Positions 50,628 through 61,738 of a DNA stretch of 64,000 nucleotides are shown here, in pieces. How positions within the stretch are numbered: position 1 is the stretch's first letter; every line of letters starts with the position of its first letter. This stretch comes from Rebecca billardiae RCC1528 (Eukaryota; Haptophyta). The stretch is from contig OZ251224.1 in NCBI GenBank assembly GCA_965240325.2, positions 4,377,343 to 4,441,342 of the forward strand, given 5' to 3'. The position numbers and the translations under genes are program-made. The notes under the pieces are model-generated. The model made no database searches. It was not told where the DNA came from and saw only the letters and a program-made list of their open reading frames with translations.

Positions 50628-51767
50628 TCGGAGCGCGGCCGACCAGCGCGGCCCGGCAGCGGCCGGTGCTGATCGGAGGCCGAGGGTGAGTGACGCGCGC
50701 GCGCTCCGGGCCACGACGACCGCGCGCAGGGCTGCGGGCTGCCAGCAGCAGCCGTGGCCGTGGGCCGCGTAACGCTGGCAGCCCGCGCAGTGACGCATAT
50801 CACCCGTGCCGCATCACGTCGTCCCGACGCGCCGACGCTGTCGCCGGCGCGCCCGATGACAATGCATCATGATCATGGATGCATTGTCGTCATCGACGAC
50901 GGCGGATTATTCGACATCGGATGATCGCGGCATACGTCGTCTGAATATTAGAATTCCTCCTACTGTCACTCAGCTTGGTCATCTAGCTGTCATTACTATA
51001 CTGATTATAATGCTGAGCGCCGCGCGCCTTTTAAAAAAAGTCCTCGCCGCGCGGCCGCGCGGCGCGTGGCGCGGCACGCGGCGCGCGACGAGCAGCTGGC
51101 GCGGTGCACGCCGTCGCGCCGCGCGCGGCTGGTGTGCGCGTGGGTGTTTGCGCTCGCAAGCTGCGGCGCCTCTCTCCTCCTCGTGCTCGCGTACGCGCGC
51201 ACGTTCGGCGAGCACACGTTCGGCGCGCTCGTGTGCGTGTGCGCGGGGCTTCGCGCTCGCGCAGACGTTTGCGCTCGAGGCCAGCTGTTGCTAACACCCG
51301 CGCTGGCGCAGGCGTTGACGTGGCTGATGGAGGCGATCAGCCCGAACAAGGCAGCCGCGTCGGTCGTCAACGACCTGCTCACGACCGGCCTGGGCAAGGC
51401 CATCGGGCTCGTCCTGACTGGAGCGGTCGCGGTCGCCGCCGGCCGCCATCGCTCGCATACGCGAAGTTTTCCTTCGGGATTCCGCATCTTCAGACTGGAT
51501 TATTCGCATTTGTGATATGATAGAATGAGTAGATTACTAGATTCCCCAGCAAGGAATGCACCCTCACCCGGTGCGCCTGTCCCAACTCGCCGTGTCTCAC
51601 TTTCTGCTCAGTTCAGGCCCATTTCAGGCCGACTGGCGTGCCGGTTCGCCGCTGGGCGCATAGCTCGACGAACCCAATCTCGAGGTAATTGCCTCAGCCT
51701 TCGCACCCGCTCGCCTGTCCTTGGACGGCTCAAGACGTGAATCGTCTGTGCATCCTGCCCTGCCGTC
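50628..51767. other. Intergenic region with a possible membrane-protein gene fragment
   Basis: Contains a hairpin (below), an AT-rich patch at 50,890-51,030 and, at about 51,090-51,440, two phase-0 blocks on the plus strand. The blocks read LVCAWVFALASCGASLLLVLAYARTFGEHTFGA and ALTWLMEAISPNKAAASVVNDLLTTGLGKAIGLVLTGAV. They are separated by a plausible GTGTGC...GCGCAG intron (51,231-51,311). There is no ATG in frame and no matching family, so it may be a gene remnant. Confidence 0.35.
50858..50888. repeat. Perfect 11-bp inverted repeat (hairpin)
   Basis: GACAATGCATC and GATGCATTGTC flank a 9-base ATGATCATG loop; imperfect pairing extends outward (CGAT / ATCG with a 3-base insertion). It lies 230 bases after the ABCG stop, so it could be a 3'-end structure or a relic of a transposon terminus. 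Confidence 0.6.
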
Positions 51768-52550
51768 ATGCGCGTCAAGGTCGACGGGCTGAAGGAGAAG
51801 CTCTTCAAGGGGCGGGGGCAGAAGGCGAAGGCCGGCGCCGCGTCCAGCTCAGCCACCGACGTGTCGAGCTCCAACTCGTCGTCGAGCGATGGCGGCGCCG
51901 CTGCGGCCGCCGCTCCGGCGAAGCCGCGCGTCGTGCGCCGCGACTCGTGGGCCGGCTACTTGGCGCCGGTGACGCCCGTCGGCCGCGGGCGCGACAACCC
52001 GCTGGTGCACACGCCGGTCGCCGCGTTCGTTGGCACGTTCGTCGGCCTGGGCGGCCTCGTGGTGGCGGGCAACATCCTGCGCGCCGTGCACGCGCTGCCC
52101 GACCCGGTCACGCTCGTCGCCTCGTTCGCCGCGCTCGCCACGCTGCTCTTCGCCGCGCCGAAGGCGCCGCTGGGCTACCCGTTCCACATGTTCGTCGGGC
52201 ACACGGTCTCCATCCTCATCGCGATCTTCGTGCACCACAACGCGATCTGGCTCAACGTGCCCGCCGACCTCGCGGGCGTGTTTGGCGCGGCGGCGGCGAT
52301 CGGCGCGATGGTCGCGCTCAAGGCGCCGCACCCGCCCGCCGCGGCGTGCGCGCTCGTCTTCCTCTCGTTCGCGCGGATGGAGGCGCAGCCGCTCTGGGGC
52401 TTCGTGTACCTGTTCTTGCCCGGGCTCTTCGGCTGCGCGTACATGTGGGGCGTGCAGTACCTGCTGCACGCCGTGTGTGACGCGCTGCTCGACTGGCACG
52501 AGCGGCAGCCGCGCGAGGACGACGACGGCGACGGCGCGGACATGGTGTAG
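51768..52550 (+). CDS. HPP-family membrane protein (nitrite transporter type)
   Basis: Single exon, 260 residues. Four to five hydrophobic segments are visible: PVAAFVGTFVGLGGLVVAGNIL, PVTLVASFAALATLLF, GHTVSILIAIFVHH, LAGVFGAAAAIGAMVAL and WGFVYLFLPGLFGCAY. The family-defining HPP signature sits in LKAPHPPAAACALVF (about residues 185-198), preceded by APKAPLGYPFHMFVGHTVS and HHNAIWLNVPADLA, both typical of the family. Plastid envelope HPP proteins of plants and cyanobacteria move nitrite into the stroma for assimilation. A 75-residue Ser/Ala/Lys N-terminus precedes the first helix. It lacks an obvious signal peptide, so plastid location is uncertain. Confidence 0.9.
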   Translation: MRVKVDGLKEKLFKGRGQKAKAGAASSSATDVSSSNSSSSDGGAAAAAAPAKPRVVRRDSWAGYLAPVTPVGRGRDNPLVHTPVAAFVGTFVGLGGLVVAGNILRAVHALPDPVTLVASFAALATLLFAAPKAPLGYPFHMFVGHTVSILIAIFVHHNAIWLNVPADLAGVFGAAAAIGAMVALKAPHPPAAACALVFLSFARMEAQPLWGFVYLFLPGLFGCAYMWGVQYLLHAVCDALLDWHERQPREDDDGDGADMV

Positions 52551-55242
52551 GCGCATGCAGCTGCACGCGCCGCGCCGCCGGCGCGCGCATCGGCCTCGCC
52601 GGCCGCTGCGCGCGGAGGCGGGGATGCAGCCGCGTGGCCGCGCGGGCTCGGGGGGCGCCACCGGCCATTTGCCGGCGGGCGTGGCAGCCAGTCACGGACC
52701 GCCGCTCGGCTCAGCCTGAATCGGATTGACGCGATAACTTTGAAGTTTGATCGGACGAGCTTCTGGTGTCCATATATATATGTGTGTGTCTGTGTGTGTG
52801 TGCTGTCACGGTACTGACAGCAGTGGCGGCGTCGTCATCAGCGCGCCGCCGCCATATACTGCTGTCATACACCTTGACTGCCCCCCAGCCCCGTTTTTGG
52901 CCGCACGATTGCGAATCTCAGAGTTACTTGGCCAGTCAATGTTTAGAGTTTTGAAGAAGGCGAAAGACTATCTGGCGGCCGAAACGAGGGACGGCTGTCC
53001 CGATGGCGTTCCGGCCGCGAAGTCCGCCGGTGCCTTGCCCGAGGGCGGCCGATCAGTGGCGCCTAGCCCGGTCGTCCGCGCGGTTGTGTCAGCGCACGCG
53101 CCATGTGTGTGCCCCCCGCTGTCACGGCATGTTGTGCGCCAGCACCGTGGGTCGGTGGGAGCTCCTCGCCTGTTCCTGTCACTCACGGCCAAGCGACGGT
53201 GCAGAGATCTTCAGTCCGAGCCCGCGACTGCTGAACTTCTGTGATACGTGTGCGAATCCTTGCAGAAAAGCACGCTCTGCTCCCGCAAATCTACCTGGCG
53301 AACGTGCGCTGGTGTCAATACTTCACGCAGTGCACAAATGCCATGGCGAATCAGTCTTCCCTGCGTGTCACAGGCCTTGGCGTTTGCACATCGATAAGCT
53401 AACGGAGACGAGTCCCGACGAGCTGCGTATGGCTGTGGTCGCATGTAGTGTGGGCGTCGAACGCCGGAGAAGGTGGTGGCTGAAGGCGATAGAAGTATGC
53501 TCTCCCATCGGGTACAAGCCAGGCTTGGAAGACGTCTGCTTGCATCACACACACAGCTTACGCCGACCCGTGCGACGTGAAGCGCCTCAAGCGTGACGGA
53601 AGCAACCCAAGGTGCGCGCAAGGCGTGAGGAGCAGGGTGATCTAACCTTACGCGGGCCTGCTCATCTAGCAGCGCACTCAGTAGATCGCCCCCGTCCTCA
53701 GGCGCACGATGACCACCGAATCGTGAATGTGTAGACGCTGACGCGTGCCAGCTTGCGGCGAGCAGCGACCGAGTGCCGCGGACTCGGGCCTCGCGCAAGA
53801 ACAAGCAGGTTTTTTTGGCGCGGAGGACGCTAGCATGACCTGCACGTACAGCGGGGAGATTGTTTGCAAGGCGTGCCCTACATACAGCTCGCGTGCCCCT
53901 CAGATATCCCGCGCGGAGAACGTCAGCAGCCCAGCATCGCAGTCCGCGCCGCAGACCCAACCACTCAGCTCCGCCCCTCGCCCACCACGAGACGGCGAGA
54001 TACCGACGAAGTGGAACGGAGCGAGCTCTATTTCCTATCGGGGCTCGCGGGAGCCGATGTGGTCATTTTTCATTGAGCGAAGCCCGAGCTGGCTTCCCAT
54101 TGGACGGATTGGCGGCTGCGCTACTCCGCAAGGCGAAACACTTACAGCTTCACATCCCGAAAATGCAAGTTTGGACAATAGAGTGAGGCACCCTCCTCCA
54201 ATGAAATTGCTGAAAATCCCGACGAAACTTTACTGACGTACGTCAGTAAACGCAATCTCCGGGAGATATGGCCATTTCCGCCCACTGGGGTCATTCAAGG
54301 TGCGGTGTACGGTCGCCCGGGCCCTCCCGCGGATCCCCCGGAGTCCCGTCACGGCGGCCAAATCTGCGACCACGGACCACTGTCGGGTCCGAGCACGCGC
54401 CGCGGCGCCGCCCGAGGCGGAGGCGGCGCCCGCCGCTCGGTGATGAGTCCTACTGCCGATTGAGTGACGACGCGATGTGATGACTACCGCCATCAAGCCG
54501 CGTGGAGTCAGCGCGCCGGCAAGTAGATTAGTAGTGACTAGTAGTAGTGACTGAGTGAGACATCGACGGCGGCGGCATCGCGGCATGCATCATCAATCAC
54601 TGATGGTATAGTACGGCCGACGCCACGCCCCGTATAATTAAATATAAGTTTGAGTCGTACTCGTAACTCGTGAGCGAGTAGCTGAGTAGCAAGCGCAGCA
54701 GCAGTCGTTCAGCTACTGATCCGAGTGATCGATGCGACGATAGCCGCTGGCACCACTAGTACAGTAGACTACAGCTCGTCAGCCGATTAAACTGATGGAT
54801 TTCAGAGCGCCGTGCGCGCTGATGCACTATCGGCTCACCGTAGCTGCTGATGTGGCCGGCCGCCATCATTAATTAGTCTACTGCCAGCCGCGCGCGAGGA
54901 TTTATTAATAATATATATAGTAGTAGTCGTCGTAGTATATATATTTAACGACGTGGCAGCATCGGACAAGCGTCAGGCTCACCGAGAATGCAACAGACAC
55001 ATAGAATGCGTCCGCGCCTTCCGTCCAGGTCAGAGTATATAGTAGTAGTATATATAGCCGCGCCGATTATTTATTTATTCGTCATTTAATAAGATGCGGC
55101 GGATATGCTGCGGCTAATATCATATAGCAGTCGTATAGTCGATCGGGCAACGACGGTCAGCGCGGCGCGCGTGATCCGAGGATCGTCGGGCGACGATCGC
55201 CTCCACGGTTGCGGCCGATGCACCCACCCGCCGGCGCCACCG
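52551..55242. other. 2.7-kb gene-poor, lower-GC region
   Basis: Short microsatellites near 52,772-52,802 (AT/GT) and TAG/TAT-rich stretches at 54,900-55,090. A 249-codon minus-strand ORF (53,960-53,211) and smaller ORFs have mixed codon use and no domain I know. A perfect palindrome at 54,229-54,250 is listed separately. No supported gene. Confidence 0.5.
54229..54250. promoter_or_regulatory. Perfect 22-bp palindrome with a TGACGTACGTCA core
   Basis: Each half reads TTTACTGACGT and the centre is TACGTA-like. The core resembles a doubled half-site for bZIP (CRE/ACGT-type) factors. The nearest genes are the HPP gene 1.7 kb upstream and the low-complexity gene downstream on the other strand, so a promoter role is not evident. 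Confidence 0.4.
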
Positions 55243-56193
55243 TCAGTGCGGCTGCCCCGCGCTGCTGGGCTGCCTGGTGGGCGTCGAGACCGCGGACGAC
55301 GCGCCGACGAGCCGCGCCCACTCGGCGTGCAGCGCGCGGCGCTCCGCGTCGATCTCGCGGCGCGCGTCGCGCATCGCCGCGCGCGACAGCGCGTCGTGCA
55401 GCTCGGGGCTCACCGCCACCTCGACGGCGTCGCCGCCGCCGACGCGGCGCGCGGTCGCCGCGCCGTACGGGTGGCGCGAGTCGCGCGCGGGCGCGGCCTG
55501 CGCGCGCGCGCCCGCGGCGGCGCCCAGCGGCGGTGGCGGCGCGCGCGCGAGCTCGTACGCGAGATCGGCGCCGTCGGCGGGCGCGGCGGCGAGCTCGGCG
55601 GCGAGCTCGGGCAGCGAGCGCAGCACGGCGCGATCGGCGGGCACCGCCGCGCGCAGCGTGAGCGCGGCGGTGCTCGCCGCGCCCGCGCTCGCCGCGTCCG
55701 AGGTCGCCTCGCGCACGCGGCTGGCGAGCGCGCGCCGCCGCGCGTCAAACTGTGCGAGGTCGGCGGGCGCGGGCGCGCGCGGCTGCGGCGAGCTGGGCGA
55801 GGCGGGGGCGGGCGAGCGCAGCCGCGGTGCCGAGCGCGGCCGCCAGCCGCCGCCGCCGCCGCCACCGCCACCGCCGGCGCGCGCGGGCGAGGCCGCGCGC
55901 GGCGTGCCGCGCAGCGCGCCGGCCGCGCGCTGCGGGTCGGGCGGCGCGTGCTGCTGCTGCTGCTGCTGCTGCTGGAGCATGGTGCGGTTGTACTCGAGGC
56001 CGCCCGTGAACTTCTTGGGGCCGCCGGGCGGGAGGCGGCCGCTGCCCTCCGCGCCGGCGCGCGGGTTGGCGCGCGACTCCTGCGTCGCCTTCTCCGCGCG
56101 GCGGCGCTCGGCGCGCCACGCGTGCGAGGCCCTGTCCGCGTCGGTGGCCGCTGCGTGCCGCGAGCCGTGCTGGTACGACGGCAACGACAGCAG

Positions 56194-56234
<41 letters not shown>

Positions 56235-57567
56235 GCGACTGCGCGCCGGGCGGCTCGTAGTGCGGCGCCTGCCGCGCGCCCGGCCGCGGCTGCGCGGACG
56301 GCGGCATGTGCTCGTGCCGCCCCCAGTACGCCGCGAGCTGCACGGCGGAGCGCTGGTCGACGATCACGCCGCGCGTGCGCCGCACCGCGGGCGCGCTCGC
56401 CGCGAGCGCGCCGCGCGCGACGAGCGTCGCGAGCTTGGCGCGCGCCATCGCGTCGCAGCACGCGAGGACGGAGGGCAGGGGCAGCGCGGCGGCCGGCGCG
56501 CGCCCCTCGCGCACGCCGCGCGTGCCGCCGGGCAGCGTGGCGCGCGTGAGCCCGCCGGTGCGCTGCCCCGCGTCGTAGCCGTCGCACACGTCCAGGCAGC
56601 CGTCCAGGGACAGCAGCGCGCGCCGCAGCGCGCGGTACCCGCGGTGCGCCTCGAGCGCGTGCGCCGCGGCGTGGGTCGCGGCGGCGTGCGCGGTCTCGGA
56701 CGCGGCGACGAGCGCCGCCGCCGTCTCCCCGCCGCCCTCCGCCGCGTACTCGGACCAGTTGTCGCGGCGCGTGCGCGCGTCCGCCGCGGCGGCGGCCGCG
56801 CTCGCGGCGGCGCGGCGCGCGTGCCGCAGCCAGTGCGCCGCGTCGCCGCGCTCGCGCGCGAGGTCCTGGCGCAGCGGGAAGAAGGGCGCGGCGCCGCGCG
56901 CCGTCGACGCGGCGTAGATCAGCGCGCCCGTGTCCGCCACGACGTACAGCCGCGCGCGCGGCGCGTGCGCCTTGGTCGCGCCCGGGTCGGCGGAGACGGG
57001 CCGCGCGCGCCGCCGGCGCGCGGACGGCGCGGCGCCGCCGCCCGCCGCGCGCGCGCCCGCGTGCACGGCGGCGTCGGCGGCGAACTCGGCGATCTCGCGC
57101 TCGAGCGCGTCGTCCGAGCCGCCCGGATCCGCGCCCGGCGGCGGCGGCGTGCGGCCGCGCTCGTCCGCGAGCGCGTGCAGCGCGGCGGCGGCGACCGTCG
57201 CGGCGCCGCGCGCCGCGCCGATCGCCGCGCCCGCGGCCGAGACGGCCTCGGCGGCGCGCGCGACGGAGGCGGCGGCGTCGAGCCCGTCGAGCGCGGCGTG
57301 CAGGCCCTCCGCCGCGCCGCGCACGCCGTCGGCGTGCGCGCCGAGCCCGGCCGACGCCGCCCACGCGTGCACGTGCGCCGCGCGGTCGAGCCAGTAGCCG
57401 AGCGCCGCGCGCGCCGCGGGCGCGTCGGCCACGCCCACGTCGTACGCGCGGCGCGGCGGCGGGCGGTCGAGCTCGGGCGAGTGGTGCGAGGCCAGCTCCG
57501 CCGCCGCCGACCGCAGCGCCTGCGCCGCCGGCGAGGCGGGCGGGGCGGGCGAGCCGGGCGCCGCCAT
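55243..57567 (-). CDS. Unrecognised low-complexity protein
   Basis: Single exon, 774 codons, with coherent G/C-ending codon use and an ATG start near a plausible 5' flank, so I accept it as a gene. Residues 1-130 are helical and Ala-rich. A region with a recognisable fold-like pattern follows (RLYVVADTGALIYAAST ... FFPLRQDLARERGDAAHWL, then LEAHRGYRALRRALLSLDGCLDVCDGY). The segment GVIVDQRSAVQLAAYWGRHEHMPPSAQPRPG lies near the centre. The C-terminal third has Gly runs, an eight-Gln run, Pro/Ser-rich stretches and two short helices (DARREIDAERRALHAEWARLV). I recognise no family. It is the last intact gene before the subtelomeric repeats. Confidence 0.55.
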
Positions 57568-59389
57568 GCGGGAGGAGGAGGAGGCGCGCTGGCTCTCGGT
57601 GGGCAGCTGGTCGAAACGAAACAGTCTTTCCGCCGAATACTGCTGTACGAGTCACGGCAGCATGGCCGCCTGACACCAAAGAGGGCGGCGAGGACGCGCT
57701 GCGCGGAGGCAGCCCTCTCGCTCGGCGTGCGCCGTGGATCCCCGCCGCGCGAGCCGTGCGCGCGTACCCCGACGGTGTCCGAGCCGATGGCGGCGGAGAG
57801 CGTCACGCCGCGCGCGCGCACCGCGCGCGCGGCCATCTCCGGCTCGAGTGACAGTCTGGCCAGAGCTTTCCAGTCTGGCCATGCCAGAGCCTTCCAGCCG
57901 CGCTGCGGCCTGAGCCCGGCGTGCAGCCTCCGCACTTTCACGCGTTGGTGTGTCGTGCGTACATGTGCTCCCTGCGCCCGACGTGCGTGTGTGCGCTCGC
58001 TGCCTCGGCGCGGGAGCAGCTGCACGCCGCGTGACGGCTCGCAGAGGTCGCGGCTGCCGTCGGACGGCGGCGCGGCCGTGCGAAGGGGGCGACGCGCGCA
58101 GGGCACACCCACTGGCGTCCCAGCGCGTCGCACCGGTCGGAGCTGCCCCCGCCCCGCCCCCCCATCTTCCGTCTCGTCCTACCTGACCCCGGCGAGCAGC
58201 AATCACTGCAGCTGCTCGCGCGCGCGCCGCAGAGATTCTGCGCTGGCTCACTGTGATCCCCAATGGCGCTGCGCGAGCTTGCGCGCGGCGGGTCAGCGCC
58301 GCACCGGGTCCCGATGGGCCGCGCCATCCCCTCCGCCAAGCTCGCGCAGCGAGGTGGCGGCTGGAATGCGCGCGCGGCCGGCTCGCACTCGGCAGCAGCA
58401 GCGGCAGCAGCAGCAGCAGCGGCAGCAGCAGCCTGCGCGCAGTGCGCCCGCGCGGACGTGCGCGTGAGGCTTCAGCTGGCGGCGATGCGGCGGCCGCTCT
58501 GACCGGCGGCGTGCGGCTCGGTCGGCCGGAACGCGTCTTCAGAGGCGGATCCATCCAGCGCGTCATCCAGCAGCTCTGCTGATCTGGCGCACCGATGAAT
58601 TGCAGCGCGGCGCGCCCGCGGTCGGATGACGGATCGCGGTCGGTGGTGGCGGTGCGCGTGTGGCTTCAGTCGGCGGCGATGCAGAGGCCGCTCTAACTGG
58701 TGGCGTGTCTGGCCGTCACGGTGGCTGGCTCGGTCGGTCGGAACGCGTTCAGAGACCGCCGATCCATCCAGCGGCTGCTAGGGCATTCCCGCAGAGTGTG
58801 AGCGCAGTGCGCAGTGCGCAGCAGCGCCGAGCAGCGCATTACGGCTGCCGATGGCACTGCTCTCGCGCTTTGGGACTTTTGGGCCCGCGCTCAGTCGCGC
58901 GCGCTCCTGCTGCACCGAGGCTGACCGCGCCGCGCTCGAGCGGAGCGCTCCGCGCGCGCGGCTGTGCCCACCAAGTGCTGCTCAGAGTCAGTGGCCCGAT
59001 GCAAAGCGCACGCCATGAAGCTGAGGGCGTGCAGCGCCACAGCCGGCCCTGCGCCTCACACTGGTCAAAGCTGCCCTCGCCCCATCTTGCTCTTCGTCCA
59101 AACTGCACCAGGGGCGCGCACCGAGCGGCTCCCACTACTGCGTGCCGCCGCTTGCGCGCGTCGAGGGGTCGATTGCTCTCCTGTCTCCAGCCTTGCCAAT
59201 GCGCGCGCGCTGATCGTCGACCGCCCGTCTCAGATGGACCTGACGCGCCCTGCGTCGACCTCGCCCCGGCCAGAGCAGCCCCCGCCCCGGCCCCCCATCG
59301 AACACTCCGTCGACCTGCCCTCGGCGTGCGCAGCAGCTGCTGCACCGTCTACGACGACTGCTGCCGTGCGCGCTCGTGATCGTGTACGG
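57568..59389. other. Subtelomeric region with dispersed repeats
   Basis: No intact gene. It contains one satellite-like unit (58,262-58,440, related to the array at 60,868) and a block at 57,955-58,175 that recurs near 62,305-62,677. A shorter related piece lies at 59,060-59,090. The many ORFs are GC-driven shadows. Confidence 0.6.
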
Positions 59390-59690
59390 TCAGATCTCGA
59401 GCAACCGCGCGCCCGGCGCTGCACCGAGGCCTGCCGCTCGACCGTGCTGACCAGCCCCAGCTGGCCGCACTGGTTGCGGCCGCGCGCGTATACGGCGCCC
59501 GCCTCGCTCAGCGTGAGCAGGTGCGCGCGACCGGCGGCCGCTGCGCGCACGCACACCGCCTCCAGCGTGCTCACGCGCGTCGGCACGAGCAGGCAGGACT
59601 CGGTGGCGAGTTAGCGGTGCGACGCACGTGCGCACGCCGCCGTCCGCGGTGACAACTAGGCAGAGCGGCCCCTCGCGCGGCCTGAGATGG
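59390..59690 (-). pseudogene. RCC1-repeat gene fragment
   Basis: The minus strand encodes LLVPTRVSTLEAVCVRAAAAGRAHLLTLSEAGAVYARGRNQCGQLGLVS, a clear RCC1 propeller blade (VAAGxxHxLxLxxxGxVYxxGxNxxGQLGL). Just upstream, GPLCLVVTADGGVRTC resembles the end of the preceding blade, but the frame changes and most of that blade is missing. Downstream the frame runs into Arg/Ser noise and stops. A functional protein would need several more blades, so this is debris of a chromatin- or signalling-type RCC1 gene captured in the subtelomere. Confidence 0.7.
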
Positions 59691-60867
59691 CGGTCGCTGG
59701 TCGACCCTCTCCAGCGAGGCGGCCGTTTGGGCGTCCTCTCGCGGGCGGGCGCCACGCGGAGGCGCGCGGCGGCGCTCACGCACCGCAGCGGTCGGCCCGC
59801 CTCTTCTCGCGTGTGCCCAGTAGCGGCTGCTCGCGCACGGGCGCGCGTCTCCACGCTGCCTGGCGCGGCGCGCGCAGCGCGAGCGCGCGCGCGTGTGCGC
59901 GCGGCGTACTTTGGCGGCGCGGGCCGAGTGGGCCACGGTTCGTGCGCTGCTCCAGACTGCACGTGAGGCTGAGCCGCCGGCGCTCGCGCCCGTCCCGCCG
60001 CGCGCCGCCGCGCGCCCCTCGGCGCGGCCTCACGAGAGCGCGTCGGCGCGGGTGGTGATGAAACGGGCTTGGTTGGACAGCGCGGTCCACACGCGTGCCT
60101 TTAGGCTTCGCGCCGCGCACCGCGCTCGCTGGAGCCCTCTCGTCGCGCCGCGCGGCGCACACGTCAGCGCGCTGGCGCGGGCGCGGGCGTGCTGTGTCAG
60201 GGGATGGTTGCTGCCCTCACGGTGTGTCGGCGTGTCGCAAGGCGGACCGCCGGTCGGGCGCGACCCATCGCCTCGACGTGTCCCGGATGGCGCGGCGCGT
60301 GCACGCGGCCCGCCGCTGCGTGCGCTCGACGCGGCGGGCAGCCGCCATCGTGAGCTCGTCGCCTGCCGAGATCGTGCAGAGAGCTCGAGATCTGCTCGGC
60401 GAGATTTGCAGAGCGGCGCCGCTCAACAGTCAATCAATCAAATGCGATGGCGGCAGGCCCTCTCCTCCGGCGGGGCGGGTGTGGGCGTCATCTCTTGGGC
60501 GTGCGCCGCGCGGAGGCGCGCGCGGCGGCGGCTCGGCGCGCACGGGGCGCGGTGGCGAGCCCGTTGGATTTCGCGTGCGCGGTGTGACGGCTGCCTGCGC
60601 GCGGCAGTGGCGCGCGCTGGCGCCGCGCCCGGCCGCGGGCCGGCGCCTCCGCGCTGCCTCGTGCGGCGCGAGCGCGCGCGCGGCGTGCGGGGCAGCGCCG
60701 GCCGATAGTGTTACGATGTTTGCGCTGCTCCGGGCTGCATGCGAAGCCGAAGCTCCGGCGCTCGCGCCGCGCACGCCCTGCCCCGGCGCCGCCGCCGGCT
60801 CGGCCGTGCGCTCGGCAGCAGCAGCGGCAGCCAGCGCGCTCGCGTCCGCGTCGGCGCCGCAGCTTGC
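59691..60867. other. Subtelomeric spacer with two related blocks
   Basis: A block ending about 60,005 (GTGCGCTGCTCCAGACTGC...) is matched by one ending about 60,785 (TTTGCGCTGCTCCGGGCTGC...), with similar Arg/Ala-coding flanks (GCGCGGAGGCGCGCG). The offset is about 780 bp. No gene. Confidence 0.55.
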
Positions 60868-61738
60868 GCTCGCCAACGGCGCTGCGCGAGCTTGCGCGCT
60901 GCGGGCCAGCGCCGCACTGGGTCCCGATGGGCCGTTCCCTCGCCCCCGCCAAGATCGCGCCGCGAGGTGGCGGCGATGATGCGCGCGCGGCCGTGCACTC
61001 GGCAGCAGCAGCAGCGGCAGCAGCAGCAGCGGCAGCCGGCCCGCGCGCGGCCGCGTCGGCGCCGCGGCCCGCGCTCGCCAACTGCGCTGCGCGATCTTGC
61101 GCGCTGCGGGCCAGCGCCGCACGGGGTCCCGATGGGCCGCTCCCTCGCCTCCGCCAAGATCGCGCCGCGAGGTGGCGGCGGTGATGCGCGCGCGGCCGGC
61201 TGGGCCGCGCGCTCGGCAGCAGCAGCAGCGGCAGGTGGCGCGCGCGCGGCCGCTTCGGTACAGCAGCTCGCGCTCGCCAACGGCGGTGCGCGATCTTACG
61301 CGCTGCGGGCCAGCGCCGCACGGGGCCCCGATGGGCCGCTCCAACGCCTCCGCCAAGATCGCGCCGCGAGCTGGCGGCGGTGACGCGCGCGCGGCCGGCT
61401 GGGCCGCGCGCTCGGCAGCAGCAGCAGCGGCAGGTGGCGCGCGCGCGGCCGCTTCGGTGCAGCAGCTCGCGCTCGCCAACGGCGGTGCGCGATCTTGCGC
61501 GCGGCGGGCCAGCGCCGCACGGGGCCTCGATGGGCCGCTCCAACGCCTCCGCCAAGATGGCGCCGCGAGCTGGCGGCGATGACGCGCGCGCGGCCGGCTC
61601 GGCCGCGCGCTCGGCAGCAGCAGCAGCGGCAGCGGCAGATGGCGCGCGCGCGGCCGCGGCCGCGTGTCAGCTCGCGCTCGCCAACGGCGCTGCGGGCCAG
61701 CGCCGCACGGGGCCCCGATGGGCCGCTCCAACGCCCCT
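60868..61738. repeat. Subtelomeric satellite, ~200-bp unit, four copies plus a partial
   Basis: Units begin GCTCGCCAAC at 60,868, 61,073, 61,272, 61,471 and 61,676, giving periods of 205, 199, 199 and 205 bp. Each contains CTGCGGGCCAGCGCCGCAC, GATGGGCCG, CTCCGCCAAGAT and a (CAG)n tract. The fifth unit stops at CAACGCC. A lone diverged copy lies at 58,262-58,440. Continuous ORFs in several frames result from the period and composition. Confidence 0.92.

Noticed and set aside
53211-53960. 249-codon minus-strand ORF in the 52.5-55.2 kb region
   Set aside because: No domain, mixed codon use unlike the genes, and no conserved start; could be a decayed element but not supported as a gene.
58000-61000. 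Possible CRISPR-like array because of regular repeats
   Set aside because: Units are about 200 bp and tandem with no unique spacers, in a eukaryotic subtelomere.
60430-61731. Long ORFs through the subtelomeric satellite
   Set aside because: They follow the ~200-bp period and exist in several frames on both strands, so they reflect repeat structure rather than selection on protein.
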